From Salimicrobium flavidum (lineage in GTDB: Bacteria > Bacillota > Bacilli > Bacillales > Halobacillaceae), in contig NZ_FTOC01000002.1 of assembly GCF_900156645.1 (NCBI RefSeq), positions 62,001 to 126,000 on the forward strand: a stretch of 64,000 nt of DNA. The letters run 5' to 3'. The translations under genes and the position numbers were made by a program. Positions within the stretch are counted from its first letter, which is position 1; the number at the start of each line of letters is the position of its first letter. Below are positions 24,969-34,252 of this stretch, in pieces. Under the pieces are notes generated by a model, which searched no databases, had not been told where the DNA came from, and was given only the letters and a program-made list of their open reading frames with translations.

Positions 24969-25172
24969 GTGAAGAATAATTTAAAGAAGTTAAGAGAATC
25001 AAACAATATTTCTCAAGAAAAATTGGCTCAAGTCTTAAATGTATCTAGACAAACAATTATTTCAATTGAAAAAAACAAATATAAGGCTTCATTAACGTTA
25101 GCATTGAAAATAGCTAAAGAATTTAGTACACCCGTCGAGGAAATATTTTTATTAGAAAAAGAGGAGGAATAG
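24969..25172 (+). CDS. Small XRE-family regulator
   Basis: 67 residues, essentially one helix-turn-helix: [21 protein letters not shown] then [13 protein letters not shown]. The GTG start lies 8 bases after AAAGGAAGTGA. Regulators of this size commonly sit before a small membrane protein, as here (3-base gap), and repress their own operon. AT-rich, inside the IS remnant zone, but intact. Confidence 0.85.
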   Translation: MKNNLKKLRESNNISQEKLAQVLNVSRQTIISIEKNKYKASLTLALKIAKEFSTPVEEIFLLEKEEE

Positions 25173-25174
25173 TA

Positions 25175-25534
25175 ATGAAAAAAATACCATCAAAAAAAAT
25201 CTATCTCATTTTTGGAGTTCTCGCTTTATTTGTTGGAATCATTGATTTTTTAACCGGTGATTTCAAGAGTTATATTTTAATTTTGTCTTTATTTCCATTA
25301 ACTTATTATTATATATACGAGGATTTAAAGCGAGAAGATGAACGTTTTACTTTTATAAAAAACAAGGCTGGGTTTTTCACACTCATATTTTCCTTGCTAT
25401 TTTTATTTGTTTTATATCTTCTTCATCATATAAATATCTATAATTTCCAAGTGGAAGGGCTTATTTTTGTAATATTTGCGAGTATAGTTATATTTTTTAA
25501 TGTTATGCTCATTATATTAAAAAATATAAAATAA
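25175..25534 (+). CDS. Small four-helix membrane protein, unknown function
   Basis: 119 residues with about four membrane helices (residues 9-25, 31-47, 64-84, 92-114) and a central cytoplasmic segment EDLKREDERFTFIKNKAGFF. The DERxxxIxxKAG motif resembles DUF2178/DUF3796-type proteins that pair with XRE regulators. GAGGAGG precedes the ATG. Role unknown; such pairs are sometimes linked with antibiotic or bacteriocin response. Confidence 0.7.
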   Translation: MKKIPSKKIYLIFGVLALFVGIIDFLTGDFKSYILILSLFPLTYYYIYEDLKREDERFTFIKNKAGFFTLIFSLLFLFVLYLLHHINIYNFQVEGLIFVIFASIVIFFNVMLIILKNIK

Positions 25535-25672
25535 CCTGAATTCTTCATAATTATCTCGAAAAGCCAATCATTTGGCTTAAATTGAGTGATTTCTTTATTC
25601 GTTGGAAACATAAATGGTGATTTCACTTTTTGAAAGGTGCTGTTTTCGTTGGTGAGTCGAAAACCCCTGTTT

Positions 25673-25981
25673 TTAGACAGACGAATCCCCTGGTCTTCCT
25701 TTCATCTTTAATAACTGGATAAATGATTGGTTCATTCCAGCTTCAGCTACTGAGTCTGCTCCAATACTTTCCAAAAGAAGGTCGGATACACGAAACTGGA
25801 AGCCAGCTTGAAGTAGAGCGCCCGCCCGCCCGGACCTCACCAGTTTACTGGAGACTCTTACGATTCGTGTCCGGATTGTTGCGATTTGCGTTTTATCCTG
25901 TTCTTTCGAAAAACAAAGGTTCCGTAGCCAGTTTGTCAGGTTATAAACCAGGAGACTTATTATCATTTTTGCCTCATTCAC
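25673..25981 (-). pseudogene. IS1380-family transposase, C-terminal remnant
   Basis: NEAKMIISLLVYNLTNWLR and IATIRTRIVRVSSKLVRSGR match the C-terminal end of IS1380-family DDE transposases. The frame shifts after SGR; another frame continues SLYFKLASSFVYPTFFWKVLE, the expected ending. The catalytic part is missing. Confidence 0.75.
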
Positions 25982-26442
25982 CTGAAAGGTGAACTATATA
26001 TGTTGAATATTTGATTTTGAATTCAAAGTCGTACACAAACACGCCTAATTCCTTACTCCATTCGTCTTGGGTGGATTGAAAAGGTTTTGCTTTTTGATTT
26101 GCTATACCTTCTTTACTAGTTCGAAATGTCATTGGAATGAATGTGACTTTAGCTTCGCTCCCTCTTTAAATTAACGTATTCTCTTTCAAAGAGTATCTTA
26201 TGGCTTTTCAGGAGAAAGAAGGTATATTTTGCACTTGCATTTGCTTTATGAAATTATTGATCGTCTCATTTAAGTGGAGGTATCACTCTCCATAAAATTA
26301 AGAGTGTCTATTATTAAAAAGAGTATTATAAAGACGAGAGATAGAGTTAGAACGGTATTCAGTTTTAATGAGAAAAGAAGTCCCAAAAGAATAAATGTCA
26401 ACAATTCAATAAACTGCGCATCGACAGACCTTTAAATATTAT
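25982..26442. other. Non-coding AT-rich stretch, right edge of the IS remnant zone
   Basis: No gene seen. GCTCCCTCTTTAAATTAACG at about 26157 repeats the sequence near 23735, and TTTCAAAGAGTA at about 26187 recurs near 24874. These look like decayed element ends. GC content returns to host level at about 26440. Confidence 0.4.
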
Positions 26443-27816
26443 TCACTCGATATCGATGAACTTACCGGGATTCATGATGTTATTCGGATCGAGGGCTTTC
26501 TTGATCGTCTTCATCACACCAAGCGCGGCCCCGTGTTCCGCTTCGAGATATTTCTTCTTCCCGATGCCCACACCGTGCTCACCGGTACACGTGCCCCCGC
26601 GAGATAAAGCATGTTCGACGATGGCCTGATTGAAGTCGTCCGCTTTCTGCATTTCTTTCTCATCCGTTTTATCAATCATGATAAATGCGTGATAGTTGCC
26701 GTCTCCCACATGACCGACGATACCCCCGGGAAGATTGTTCTCTTCCAGCTGTTCCCTCCCGAAAATGATCGCTTCGGCCAGGGAGGAGATCGGTACACAT
26801 ACGTCCGTCACCATAAGCGAACGCCCCGGATAGTCATGAACGTACGCATAGGCGAGATTGTGCCGTCCTTCCCACAGCTTCATGCGGGCCTGGTTGTCTT
26901 TTTCGAAAATAACGTCGGTGCAATGATTGTCGAACAGAATTTCTTTTGTGAATTGAACGTCCTGCTTGAGTCCCGCTTCGTTGCCGTGGAATTCGAGGAA
27001 GAGGGTCGGGTTCTCTTCATAAGCTGTTTCCACCAGTCGGTTGACCTGACGGATGGAAGCTTCGTCCACGAGTTCCATCCGGGCGGCAGGCACCCCTGCC
27101 TGTACAATCGATGTGACGGCATCGACAGCATCGTTGATCGAAGGGAAAGTAGCCCGCGCGGCTGTTATGTTCTCAGGCACTCCGTAAAGACTCAGCGTAA
27201 TTTCGGTGATACAGCCGAGCGTACCCTCCGATCCGGTGTAGAGGTCGGTCAGGTTGTACCCGGAAGAAGACTTGAGAGCGAGGCTCCCGGTCTTGATGAT
27301 CTCCCCCTGTGGCGTGACGACTTCGAGACTCCGGATCTGGTCTTTCATTACGCCGTACTTCAATGAAGTGGTACCGCTGGCGTTCGTCGCTGTCATACCA
27401 CCGATGGTCGCATCCGCTCCCGGGTCCACCGGAAAGAAGAGGCCGTATTTCTTCAGTGCATTATCGAGCATGGAGCGGGTGACCCCGGGCTGGACCCGCA
27501 CGACGAGGTCATCTTCGCGTACCTCAATGATCTGTGTCATCTCGGAAAAATCGATGGAAATGCCGCCGGAAGAAGGGACGACGTGACCTTCGAGGCCGGA
27601 CCCGAGACCGAAGGGAGTGACGGGTGTTTTCGTTCGATCCGCCAGGGCAAGAATACGACTGACCTCCTCCGACGAGCGCGGGAAAAGCACGACTTCCGGC
27701 AGGTGAGCTGCATGGTAGGATTCATCTTTGCTGTGGTGTTCGAGGATCGTGTCATTCGTACTTATCTGATCTTCCTCCAGGATTTCCGTTAATTGTGCAA
27801 GTACTTCCGAATCCAT
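26443..27816 (-). CDS. FAD-linked oxidase, GlcD / D-lactate dehydrogenase type
   Basis: 457 residues from ATG 27814-27816, preceded by AAAGGAGGAGG. It is a VAO/PCMH-fold flavoprotein: the FAD-binding segment TPVTPFGLGSGLEGHVVPSSGGISID is near residue 65, VDPGADATIGGMTATNASG is near 125, and the C-terminal CTGEHGVGIGKKKYL motif near residue 410 is typical of GlcD and D-lactate dehydrogenases. It oxidises a 2-hydroxyacid such as glycolate or D-lactate, passing electrons to quinone or oxygen. No GlcE/GlcF partners are present, which favours a D-lactate dehydrogenase-type monomer. Divergent from the amino-sugar operon. Confidence 0.88.
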   Translation of the reverse strand: MDSEVLAQLTEILEEDQISTNDTILEHHSKDESYHAAHLPEVVLFPRSSEEVSRILALADRTKTPVTPFGLGSGLEGHVVPSSGGISIDFSEMTQIIEVREDDLVVRVQPGVTRSMLDNALKKYGLFFPVDPGADATIGGMTATNASGTTSLKYGVMKDQIRSLEVVTPQGEIIKTGSLALKSSSGYNLTDLYTGSEGTLGCITEITLSLYGVPENITAARATFPSINDAVDAVTSIVQAGVPAARMELVDEASIRQVNRLVETAYEENPTLFLEFHGNEAGLKQDVQFTKEILFDNHCTDVIFEKDNQARMKLWEGRHNLAYAYVHDYPGRSLMVTDVCVPISSLAEAIIFGREQLEENNLPGGIVGHVGDGNYHAFIMIDKTDEKEMQKADDFNQAIVEHALSRGGTCTGEHGVGIGKKKYLEAEHGAALGVMKTIKKALDPNNIMNPGKFIDIE

Positions 27817-27917
27817 AAGAACCTCCTCCTTTTGGTAATGATTATACATAATTTTTTCGCCTTTTCCATAGATAGCAGCAATTTTTGAAACATTGTATCG
27901 GAAATTTAAAAATAAAT

Positions 27918-27946
27918 TTGACATAATAATTCGGTCAATTTATAAT
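27918..27946 (+). promoter_or_regulatory. Consensus sigma-A promoter of the amino-sugar operon
   Basis: TTGACA (27918-27923), exact 17-base spacer, TATAAT (27941-27946). A full consensus match, so expression is probably limited by a repressor, for which the RpiR-type regulator at 33171 is the candidate. AAATTT repeats flank the -35 box. Confidence 0.8.
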
Positions 27947-27974
27947 TTAGGTAACGAAAAAAGGTGGGGGTTGG

Positions 27975-28913
27975 ATGGAATATATCATTGGCATCGATGG
28001 AGGAGGATCCAAAACCGAAGTCGCTTTTTTTCAAAAAGACGATCTTCACGAGACTGCGAAACTGAGTTATGGTCCCGGGTCGAATCCGAGATCTGTGGGA
28101 TATGAGAGAAGTGCTGAAAGAATTGCAGCAATCGTGGCGGATGGAATGAAGGAACATCAGATCATGCCTGGATCTGTGAGCGCAGTCGGCGCCGGCATAG
28201 CCGGAGCAGGGCGATTACAGGAACAGGAGGAACTAACGAGGCGGCTCAGGTCTCTTTTTTTAAAACTTGATATATCTGAAAATTCAAAAATCGGTGTGTT
28301 CTCGGACAGTGAAGCTGCGCTTCAGGGTGCTCTTCCGCCGGGGTCGTCCCGCGGGATGCTGATCATTTCAGGTACCGGGTCCAATGCCGTAGCTGTAGAG
28401 GAGGGAACTTTTTTCAAAAGCGGGGGCTGGGGCCACCTCTTCGGAGACGAAGGCAGCGGCTATGAAATAGGCCGGGAAGTGTTGCGGCGGGTCGCAAAGG
28501 AGCGGGACGGGCGGGCTGCTTCCAGCCTGCTTTCACAAATCGTACTGGAGGAGACCGGGGTGAGCCGTCCGGAAGAACTTATCGATTATTATTATCAGGC
28601 AGAAGATCAGAAGCGGGAGATCGCTGCCCTTGCCAAACCTGTCCTCCGGCACGAACATCTGCCTGAAGTACAGGAGATTTTGAAAGAAACCGTACATGAA
28701 CTGGCACTACATATCCATAGCCTGCACAACAAAATGATGCATGAAGACAGAGACACGCCCGTTTTCACTGCAGGAGCAATCTTTGCACATTCATCGTTCG
28801 TTAAAGAAGAGTTCAAAACGTATATCGAGTCCAATCATCTCGGAAGGATCAGGAAGGCATATTCTTCTCCTTCCTCCGGGGCGGCGAAACTTACTGAAAG
28901 GAGAGGGGTCTGA
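27975..28913 (+). CDS. murK: BadF/BcrA-family sugar kinase (GlcNAc/MurNAc kinase)
   Basis: 312 residues of the ASKHA fold. YIIGIDGGGSKTE at the start is the phosphate-1 loop, FSDSEAALQGA near residue 110 holds the catalytic Asp region, and MLIISGTGSNAVAV is the phosphate-2 loop. Relatives include N-acetylglucosamine kinase and clostridial MurK, which phosphorylates both GlcNAc and MurNAc. Coupled by TGATG to murQ, it would make MurNAc-6-phosphate from sugar imported unphosphorylated by the ABC transporter downstream. The gene symbol is by analogy. Confidence 0.85.
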   Translation: MEYIIGIDGGGSKTEVAFFQKDDLHETAKLSYGPGSNPRSVGYERSAERIAAIVADGMKEHQIMPGSVSAVGAGIAGAGRLQEQEELTRRLRSLFLKLDISENSKIGVFSDSEAALQGALPPGSSRGMLIISGTGSNAVAVEEGTFFKSGGWGHLFGDEGSGYEIGREVLRRVAKERDGRAASSLLSQIVLEETGVSRPEELIDYYYQAEDQKREIAALAKPVLRHEHLPEVQEILKETVHELALHIHSLHNKMMHEDRDTPVFTAGAIFAHSSFVKEEFKTYIESNHLGRIRKAYSSPSSGAAKLTERRGV

Positions 28914-29824
28914 TGGGAGAAGATAAGCTGAAAACACTGATTACGGAGAGTCGTAACCCGCACAGTACAACACTCGACACGGAGTCTACGATGGGGATGC
29001 TCGAAATCATGAACCGGGAAGACAGTAAAGTTGCCGCTGCTGTAGAACAAGTGCTGCCCCAGGTAGCGACGACGATTGACGAAACGGTGAAACGAATGAA
29101 AGAGGGAGGGAGGCTGTTCTATGTCGGGGCCGGCACGAGCGGGCGGATCGGATATATAGATGCTTCCGAATGCCCGCCGACCTTCATGACCTCTCCGGAG
29201 CAGGTGCAGGCGATTATGGCAGGCGGAGGGGAAGCATTCCGTCAGGCGAAGGAGAATGCCGAAGATGATGAGGGAGCAGGATACGAAGATATTGCTGAGG
29301 TATCCCCTGATGACCGGGATGTCGTAATCGGAATTACGGCAAGCGGAAGGACTCCGTACCCGATAGGGGCTTTGAAGAGAGCGGGGGAAGCAGGAGCCTA
29401 TACGGTAGCTCTTTCCTGTAACCCGGATGCCGTCATCAGTACTCATGCCGACTGCAGTATCGAGGTGATAGTAGGACCCGAAGTTCTGACAGGGTCTACG
29501 AGGTTGAAATCCGCCACTGCCCACAAGATGATCCTGAACATGATCAGCACATCCGTGATGGTACAGCTCGGTAAAGTGTATGAGAACCTGATGGTGGATG
29601 TGCATGCCAGCAATTATAAGTTGAGGAAACGGGCGGGAAGTATTTTGAAAGCGATTACAGAAGTGGGGGAGGAAGAAGCCTCCCGTCTGATCGAAAGCGC
29701 CAATTACGAAGTGAAGACAGCTATCATGATGAAAAAGGCCGACCTTTCCTATGACCGGGCGAAAGAAGTTCTCTCCGCCTATGAAGGGTATTTACGAAAG
29801 GCTGAAGAGTCGATGTTCCAATGA
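28913..29824 (+). CDS. murQ: N-acetylmuramic acid 6-phosphate etherase
   Basis: 303 residues, SIS-domain lyase. It cleaves the lactyl ether of MurNAc-6-P to GlcNAc-6-P and D-lactate. The signatures are ESRNPHSTTLD at the N-terminus, GAGTSGRIGYIDASECPPTF near residue 73 and GITASGRTPYPIGAL near 141. The start overlaps the kinase stop. The D-lactate released could be used by the divergent GlcD/D-LDH-type enzyme at 26443. Confidence 0.95.
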   Translation: MGEDKLKTLITESRNPHSTTLDTESTMGMLEIMNREDSKVAAAVEQVLPQVATTIDETVKRMKEGGRLFYVGAGTSGRIGYIDASECPPTFMTSPEQVQAIMAGGGEAFRQAKENAEDDEGAGYEDIAEVSPDDRDVVIGITASGRTPYPIGALKRAGEAGAYTVALSCNPDAVISTHADCSIEVIVGPEVLTGSTRLKSATAHKMILNMISTSVMVQLGKVYENLMVDVHASNYKLRKRAGSILKAITEVGEEEASRLIESANYEVKTAIMMKKADLSYDRAKEVLSAYEGYLRKAEESMFQ

Positions 29825-29858
29825 TTTGAAAGCCACTTGAGGGCTTCAAATAAATCTT
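29825..29858 (+). terminator. Weak intra-operon hairpin
   Basis: TTTGAA(A)GCC pairs with GG(G)CTTCAAA, followed by a mixed T/A stretch. It begins right after the murQ stop and may partly terminate or protect mRNA before the binding-protein gene. Confidence 0.45.
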
Positions 29859-29877
29859 AATCTAAGGGGGACTTGTA

Positions 29878-31242
29878 GTGAAGAATAGGTGGAAGTACAC
29901 AGTTGCTGCGTTACTGCTTCTCGTCTTTATGGTTGTTGCAGGTTGTACTCCGGGTTCCGGAGGAGATGACAGTGATTCTGAAGATACTGCGGACAACGGG
30001 GAAAATACAGAAGGAAGCGGAGACGGAGAAATTTCAGGTGAACTGGAAATCCAGTATTTCGTCGGAGGGTATGGAGACTCCTGGTGGAAAGAAGTCATCG
30101 GAGATTTCGAGGAAGAGTATCCGGACGTGACGATCACTGAACATGCCGGTCCCAATATCAACGAAGAAATGAGATCCCGCTGGGTATCGGAAGACCCGCC
30201 TGATGTCGTTTATATTGATGGCGCCGGTTCCAGTGAAACACAAATGGTCGAAGACGGTCAGCTGATGAATCTGACCAGCTTTCTGGATGAAATCGAACTG
30301 GAAGACGGAACGCCGCTGAAAGAAAGTTTCATTGTAGAACCTGCGATGTACGACGGAGAGGTCTACAGTCTTCCGCTCGTGTTCGATACGTGGGGCACAT
30401 GGTACGACAGTGCCTGGTTTGAAGAGAAAGGCTGGGAAGCACCTGAGAACTTCCCGGATTTCATGGATACGATGGGAACGATCCAGGAAGAAGAGGGCAT
30501 AGATCCATTCGTTACGACAGGACAGCATCCTTATTACTTCTTGAGAGGCATGATGTATCCGGCTTTTGGAGCCAAAGGCGGGGATGAATTGCTGACACAG
30601 ACGATCCAGGGTCAAGAAGGGGCCTGGAGCAGTGATGAAGTCATGGAAGTCATCAAAAATATCGAGTCTATGCAACAGGAAGGCTACATCGATTCCGATT
30701 TCGGTGCGTTGAACCATACCCAATCACAAATGAATTTCCTCAATCATGATAATGCTTTCATCCCGGTAGGGTTCTGGTTGCCTAATGAAATGTCCGAAGA
30801 CAAGCCGGAAGAGGTGGAATATGGTTTCATCCCTTCTCCGATGCAGGAAGAAGGGGAACCTTACGCGATTGTACCGGACCTTCGTCCATTAGCGATTGCC
30901 GAAGAAGCGGATAACCCTGAAGCAGCGAAGGCGTTCGTGGAGTTCGTTTATACGAAAGAGTACGCGACATCCTTCTCTGAGCATACAGGAGCGCTTATGA
31001 ACCTGCAGGGTGTGGATCTTACGGAGTCCGAAGATGTTCCGGAATTTCTGATCGAAGCGAACGAAATGATCAACAATCCTGATAAAGTACAGATTTATCA
31101 GAAACCACACCCGATGAGTGCGGAGCTTGAGACACCGATTAGTAATTCACTCGTTTCACTCATGCTCGGGAATATAACTGCCGAACAATTCGTGGAAGAA
31201 GCGGAAGCGGCGGCCGAAGAGTATAGAAACTCTCAGGAATAA
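29878..31242 (+). CDS. Sugar ABC transporter substrate-binding lipoprotein
   Basis: 454 residues. The lipoprotein signal ends at VVAGC (lipid-modified Cys near residue 23), followed by a very acidic linker of Asp, Glu, Gly and Ser, then a type-1 extracellular solute-binding fold (LEIQYFVGGYGDSWWKEVIGDF). The GTG start follows AAGGGGGA. Being in the murK-murQ operon, it probably captures MurNAc, GlcNAc or muropeptide sugars outside the cell. The acidic linker is a salt-adaptation trait. Confidence 0.9.
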   Translation: MKNRWKYTVAALLLLVFMVVAGCTPGSGGDDSDSEDTADNGENTEGSGDGEISGELEIQYFVGGYGDSWWKEVIGDFEEEYPDVTITEHAGPNINEEMRSRWVSEDPPDVVYIDGAGSSETQMVEDGQLMNLTSFLDEIELEDGTPLKESFIVEPAMYDGEVYSLPLVFDTWGTWYDSAWFEEKGWEAPENFPDFMDTMGTIQEEEGIDPFVTTGQHPYYFLRGMMYPAFGAKGGDELLTQTIQGQEGAWSSDEVMEVIKNIESMQQEGYIDSDFGALNHTQSQMNFLNHDNAFIPVGFWLPNEMSEDKPEEVEYGFIPSPMQEEGEPYAIVPDLRPLAIAEEADNPEAAKAFVEFVYTKEYATSFSEHTGALMNLQGVDLTESEDVPEFLIEANEMINNPDKVQIYQKPHPMSAELETPISNSLVSLMLGNITAEQFVEEAEAAAEEYRNSQE

Positions 31243-31248
31243 GGCCAT

Positions 31249-31282
31249 ACAGAGGTGTCTATCAACACCTCTGTATTTCATT
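31249..31282 (+). terminator. Hairpin after the binding-protein gene
   Basis: Perfect 10-base stem ACAGAGGTGT / ACACCTCTGT with a 6-base loop and ATTTCATTT after it. Such hairpins reduce read-through so that binding protein exceeds permease. Confidence 0.65.
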
Positions 31283-31410
31283 TCCGTAAGGTTTCACTAC
31301 TACAGGGTGATCAAAGGTGGGCAGGAGACGCCGGGGAGTAATCAGTGCTTCTGTGCACCTCTTATCATCTATACGTTCCTAATAAGTTTTTCAGAAATGA
31401 GGGGGAGAGT

Positions 31411-32304
31411 ATGGTCCAGTCAAAAAAGCAGCGGTACTTATTCATGGCTTTCTGCCTTGTGCCGACGTTCCTGATGTTTGCAATATTCACCTTATATCCT
31501 CTGGTTAATGGCCTCTACTATTCTTTGTTTCAATGGTCAGGATCTTCTTCGGCAGCGGAATTCATCGGGCTTGAGAACTACAGGAAATTATTCAATGATG
31601 ACATCATCCCTGCCACGATATGGCATGACTACTTTCTGGTCATTACAAAAATCATCGGTATCATGATTCTTTCCACATTTTTTGCCGTAGCCCTGACCCA
31701 GATGAGGATCAAAGAAGCCCCGTTTTACAGAATCGTGTTCTTTTTTCCGAATATCATGTCTGTCGTCGTTATCGGTATACTATGGATGTTCATTTATAAC
31801 CCTAGTCTCGGTCTCGTAAACTCCGGGCTTGAATTTTTAGGTCTTGAGGGGTGGACGAGGTCCTGGCTCGGTAGCGAAAGATGGGCCCTTCCAAGCTTGG
31901 TGCTACCGTCCGTATGGGCTGGAATCGGCCTGTTTATGCTTATGCTCATGGGCGGGATTTCGAACATATCCAAGAGTTATTATGAAGCTGCTGAAATAGA
32001 TGGAGCGAACGGATGGCAACAATTTTGGAAGATCACGCTGCCGCTTGTGTGGCCGCAGATGAAGATTTCCATTCTTTATATCATCATCACCACATTGAAC
32101 GGTTCATTTATCATCGTTCAGGTTATGACCAAGGGTGGACCTAACAATGCGACGCACGTGATGGGTTCGTACCTGTATGAAGAAGCGTTTGTGAAATACA
32201 ATTTCGGTTACGGAGCCACGATTGGCGTTATGATTCTGGTATTGTCTCTGATTACGGTGCTCATCATGCAGTACTTTATGAGACGGGAAAAAGTGGAATA
32301 CTAA
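31411..32304 (+). CDS. Sugar ABC transporter permease (MalF-like)
   Basis: 297 residues from ATG 31411, preceded by GAGGGGGAG; an upstream in-frame start adds an unlikely hydrophilic leader. Six membrane helices. The EAA-type motif is at SYYEAAEIDGANGWQQFWKI in the C-terminal half. Pairs with the next permease (16-base gap). No ATPase gene is in the operon, so a shared MsmX-type ATPase is expected, as in other Bacillus sugar ABC systems. Confidence 0.92.
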   Translation: MVQSKKQRYLFMAFCLVPTFLMFAIFTLYPLVNGLYYSLFQWSGSSSAAEFIGLENYRKLFNDDIIPATIWHDYFLVITKIIGIMILSTFFAVALTQMRIKEAPFYRIVFFFPNIMSVVVIGILWMFIYNPSLGLVNSGLEFLGLEGWTRSWLGSERWALPSLVLPSVWAGIGLFMLMLMGGISNISKSYYEAAEIDGANGWQQFWKITLPLVWPQMKISILYIIITTLNGSFIIVQVMTKGGPNNATHVMGSYLYEEAFVKYNFGYGATIGVMILVLSLITVLIMQYFMRREKVEY

Positions 32305-32320
32305 GAGGAGGAATGACGAG

Positions 32321-33160
32321 ATGAAAAGAAAACAGGGGTTTTGGACAAAAATCGGCGTCAGGATTCCTCTCGTTTTATGGTCGCTGGCGGTTCTTTATCC
32401 GATTTTATGGATGATTCTCGGAGCTTTCAAATCGAACGCGGAGATTTATTCGAACCCGTGGGGGCTTCCTGACACGTTCAGTTTCGGGAATTTCTTTGAT
32501 GCATGGTCCAATTATAATATTGATATCAGCGTGTTCAACAGTTTGATCGTTACAGGGGTGGGGGCGTTACTGACCCTCGTCATGGCGATTCCTACGGCTT
32601 ATGCACTGGAGCGTCTGCGCTTCCGTGGTAACCGTTTATTATTCACGCTTTACATTTCAGCGATGATGATTCCTATGGTGCTCGGCTGGATCCCTTTGTT
32701 TTTCCTTTTGATGCAGTTGAATCTGCTCGATAATATTTTCGGTCTGGCCATCGTCTATGCTGTCAGTCAGCTTCCATTCAGCATTTTCGTTCTGACGAGC
32801 TTTATGGCTACGATACCGAAATCTTTGGAGGAAGCAGCGGCCATCGACGGCATGAGCCCGTACAAGATTTTATGGAAAATAATCACACCACTGTCGATGA
32901 CGGGTATCATTACAGTTACGATCATGAATATGATACAGTTTTGGAACGAGTATTTTATGGCCCTTATCTTCCTGCAATCGGAAAATAATTATACGCTGGC
33001 GCTGGCCATCGACTATATCAGTAATGAAACCCAGTATACGAACTCCTGGGGGACACTGTTTGCGAGTCTTGTCATCGCTATCGTACCGGTGATTATCCTG
33101 TATGCTATTTTCCAACGCAGAATTGTGAAAGGGATGACAGAAGGAGCCATCAAAGGATAG
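32321..33160 (+). CDS. Sugar ABC transporter permease (MalG-like)
   Basis: 279 residues, six helices, with an N-terminal basic anchor. The EAA motif is at LEEAAAIDGMSPYKILWKI near residue 185, and the C-terminus RRIVKGMTEGAIKG is typical of MalG-type subunits. It completes the membrane channel with the MalF-like protein. Confidence 0.93.
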   Translation: MKRKQGFWTKIGVRIPLVLWSLAVLYPILWMILGAFKSNAEIYSNPWGLPDTFSFGNFFDAWSNYNIDISVFNSLIVTGVGALLTLVMAIPTAYALERLRFRGNRLLFTLYISAMMIPMVLGWIPLFFLLMQLNLLDNIFGLAIVYAVSQLPFSIFVLTSFMATIPKSLEEAAAIDGMSPYKILWKIITPLSMTGIITVTIMNMIQFWNEYFMALIFLQSENNYTLALAIDYISNETQYTNSWGTLFASLVIAIVPVIILYAIFQRRIVKGMTEGAIKG

Positions 33161-33170
33161 GTGGAAAACG

Positions 33171-34031
33171 GTGAAAAAATCTCTGACCGGCGGCCTGGTG
33201 ATGCTTTCAGAAATGAAAGACAGTCTTCCTCCGTCTGAAAAAAAGATAGCTGTATTTATTCTTGAACACCCGCATGAAGCGATTCACTGTACAGCGGCTC
33301 AACTGGGAGAACTGAGTCATACGAGTGGCGCGGCTGTAATGAGGTTGTGTAAATCTCTGGGGCTGAAAGGGCTTCAGGAGCTGAAACTCCGTATTTCCGG
33401 GGACCTGCAGAAAGACGTAAGTTCCTCTTACCGGGATATCCAGCCCGGTGAGGAAACGGACGCCATCGTAGATAAAGTGTCCATCAATAACATCCAGGCG
33501 ATTCGGGAGACGACGGAGCTTGTTGATTTTGAGGGGCTTCAGGAAGCGGGGGAGGCTATTGTGAACGCAAAACGTCTTCATTTCTTCGGCGTCGGAGCTT
33601 CCGGAATCATCGCTCAGGATGCCCAGCAGAAATTCCTCCGTATGAACATCGCGACTTCGGCGTTCACGGATTTCCATAACGCGGTGATGAATATCGCGAA
33701 CATCGAAGAAGGGGATGTATTAGTAGGCATCTCTTTTTCAGGGGAGACGAAAGAAACGGCTCTGGTGATGGAAGAAGCGAAGAAAAGAGGTGCGACGACC
33801 ATCAGTATCACGAGGTACGGTCAGAATTCAGTGTCGTCTTTTGCGGATGTCCCTCTGTTTATTTCCGCTTCGCGGGAGATCCCCGCGCCTTTCCGGAGTG
33901 GAGCGACGTCTTCACGAATCGCCCAGTTACATATGATCGACCTCCTCTTCGTGAAGGTCGTCACGTCTCATTTCGATGAGGCCTCCGGATATTTCGAACA
34001 GATCCAGGAGATTATGAAACGACTTAAATGA
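33171..34031 (+). CDS. murR: RpiR/MurR-family regulator with SIS domain
   Basis: 286 residues from GTG 33171. The N-terminal RpiR helix-turn-helix is residues 1-80 (SEKKIAVFILEHPHEAIHC; SHTSGAAVMRLCKSLGLKG), and the SIS sugar-phosphate-binding domain is about 125-265 (RLHFFGVGASGIIAQDAQQK; LVGISFSGETKETALV). Last gene of the amino-sugar operon. By analogy with MurR it would repress the operon until MurNAc-6-P or GlcNAc-6-P accumulates. The symbol is by context. Confidence 0.88.
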   Translation: MKKSLTGGLVMLSEMKDSLPPSEKKIAVFILEHPHEAIHCTAAQLGELSHTSGAAVMRLCKSLGLKGLQELKLRISGDLQKDVSSSYRDIQPGEETDAIVDKVSINNIQAIRETTELVDFEGLQEAGEAIVNAKRLHFFGVGASGIIAQDAQQKFLRMNIATSAFTDFHNAVMNIANIEEGDVLVGISFSGETKETALVMEEAKKRGATTISITRYGQNSVSSFADVPLFISASREIPAPFRSGATSSRIAQLHMIDLLFVKVVTSHFDEASGYFEQIQEIMKRLK

Positions 34032-34044
34032 GGTTTGAAAAATG

Positions 34045-34194
34045 GGTCTGTTATAGTTGTTGATTTTTATCTCTACGGGTGCAAGCATGACGCGGGCTAC
34101 CCGAATCTCTCTGAAATCGATTCGGCTGATTTTCCGTTCATGCCAGTTCCGCAGGCGTCTCCACCCTTTGATATAAAACCAACTTACTAGAGCC
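34045..34194 (-). repeat. MITE-like dispersed repeat, copy B
   Basis: About 150 bp between the amino-sugar operon and ald. Outer ends GGTCTGTTATAGTTGTTGAT and the reverse complement of ACTAGAGCC form imperfect inverted repeats. It contains the conserved GGAGACGCCTGCGG box and the stem CCGAATC / GATTCGG. Confidence 0.8.
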
Positions 34195-34197
34195 TTT

Positions 34198-34248
34198 TAA
34201 AAAAGTCCTGAACATGTCTGTAATACAGATGTTCAGGACTTTTTTTCG
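34198..34248. terminator. Bidirectional terminator between murR and ald
   Basis: Stem AAAAGTCCTGAACAT / ATGTTCAGGACTTTT with A-run before and seven T after. It serves the minus-strand ald and the plus-strand operon. Confidence 0.88.
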
Positions 34249-34252
34249 AATT

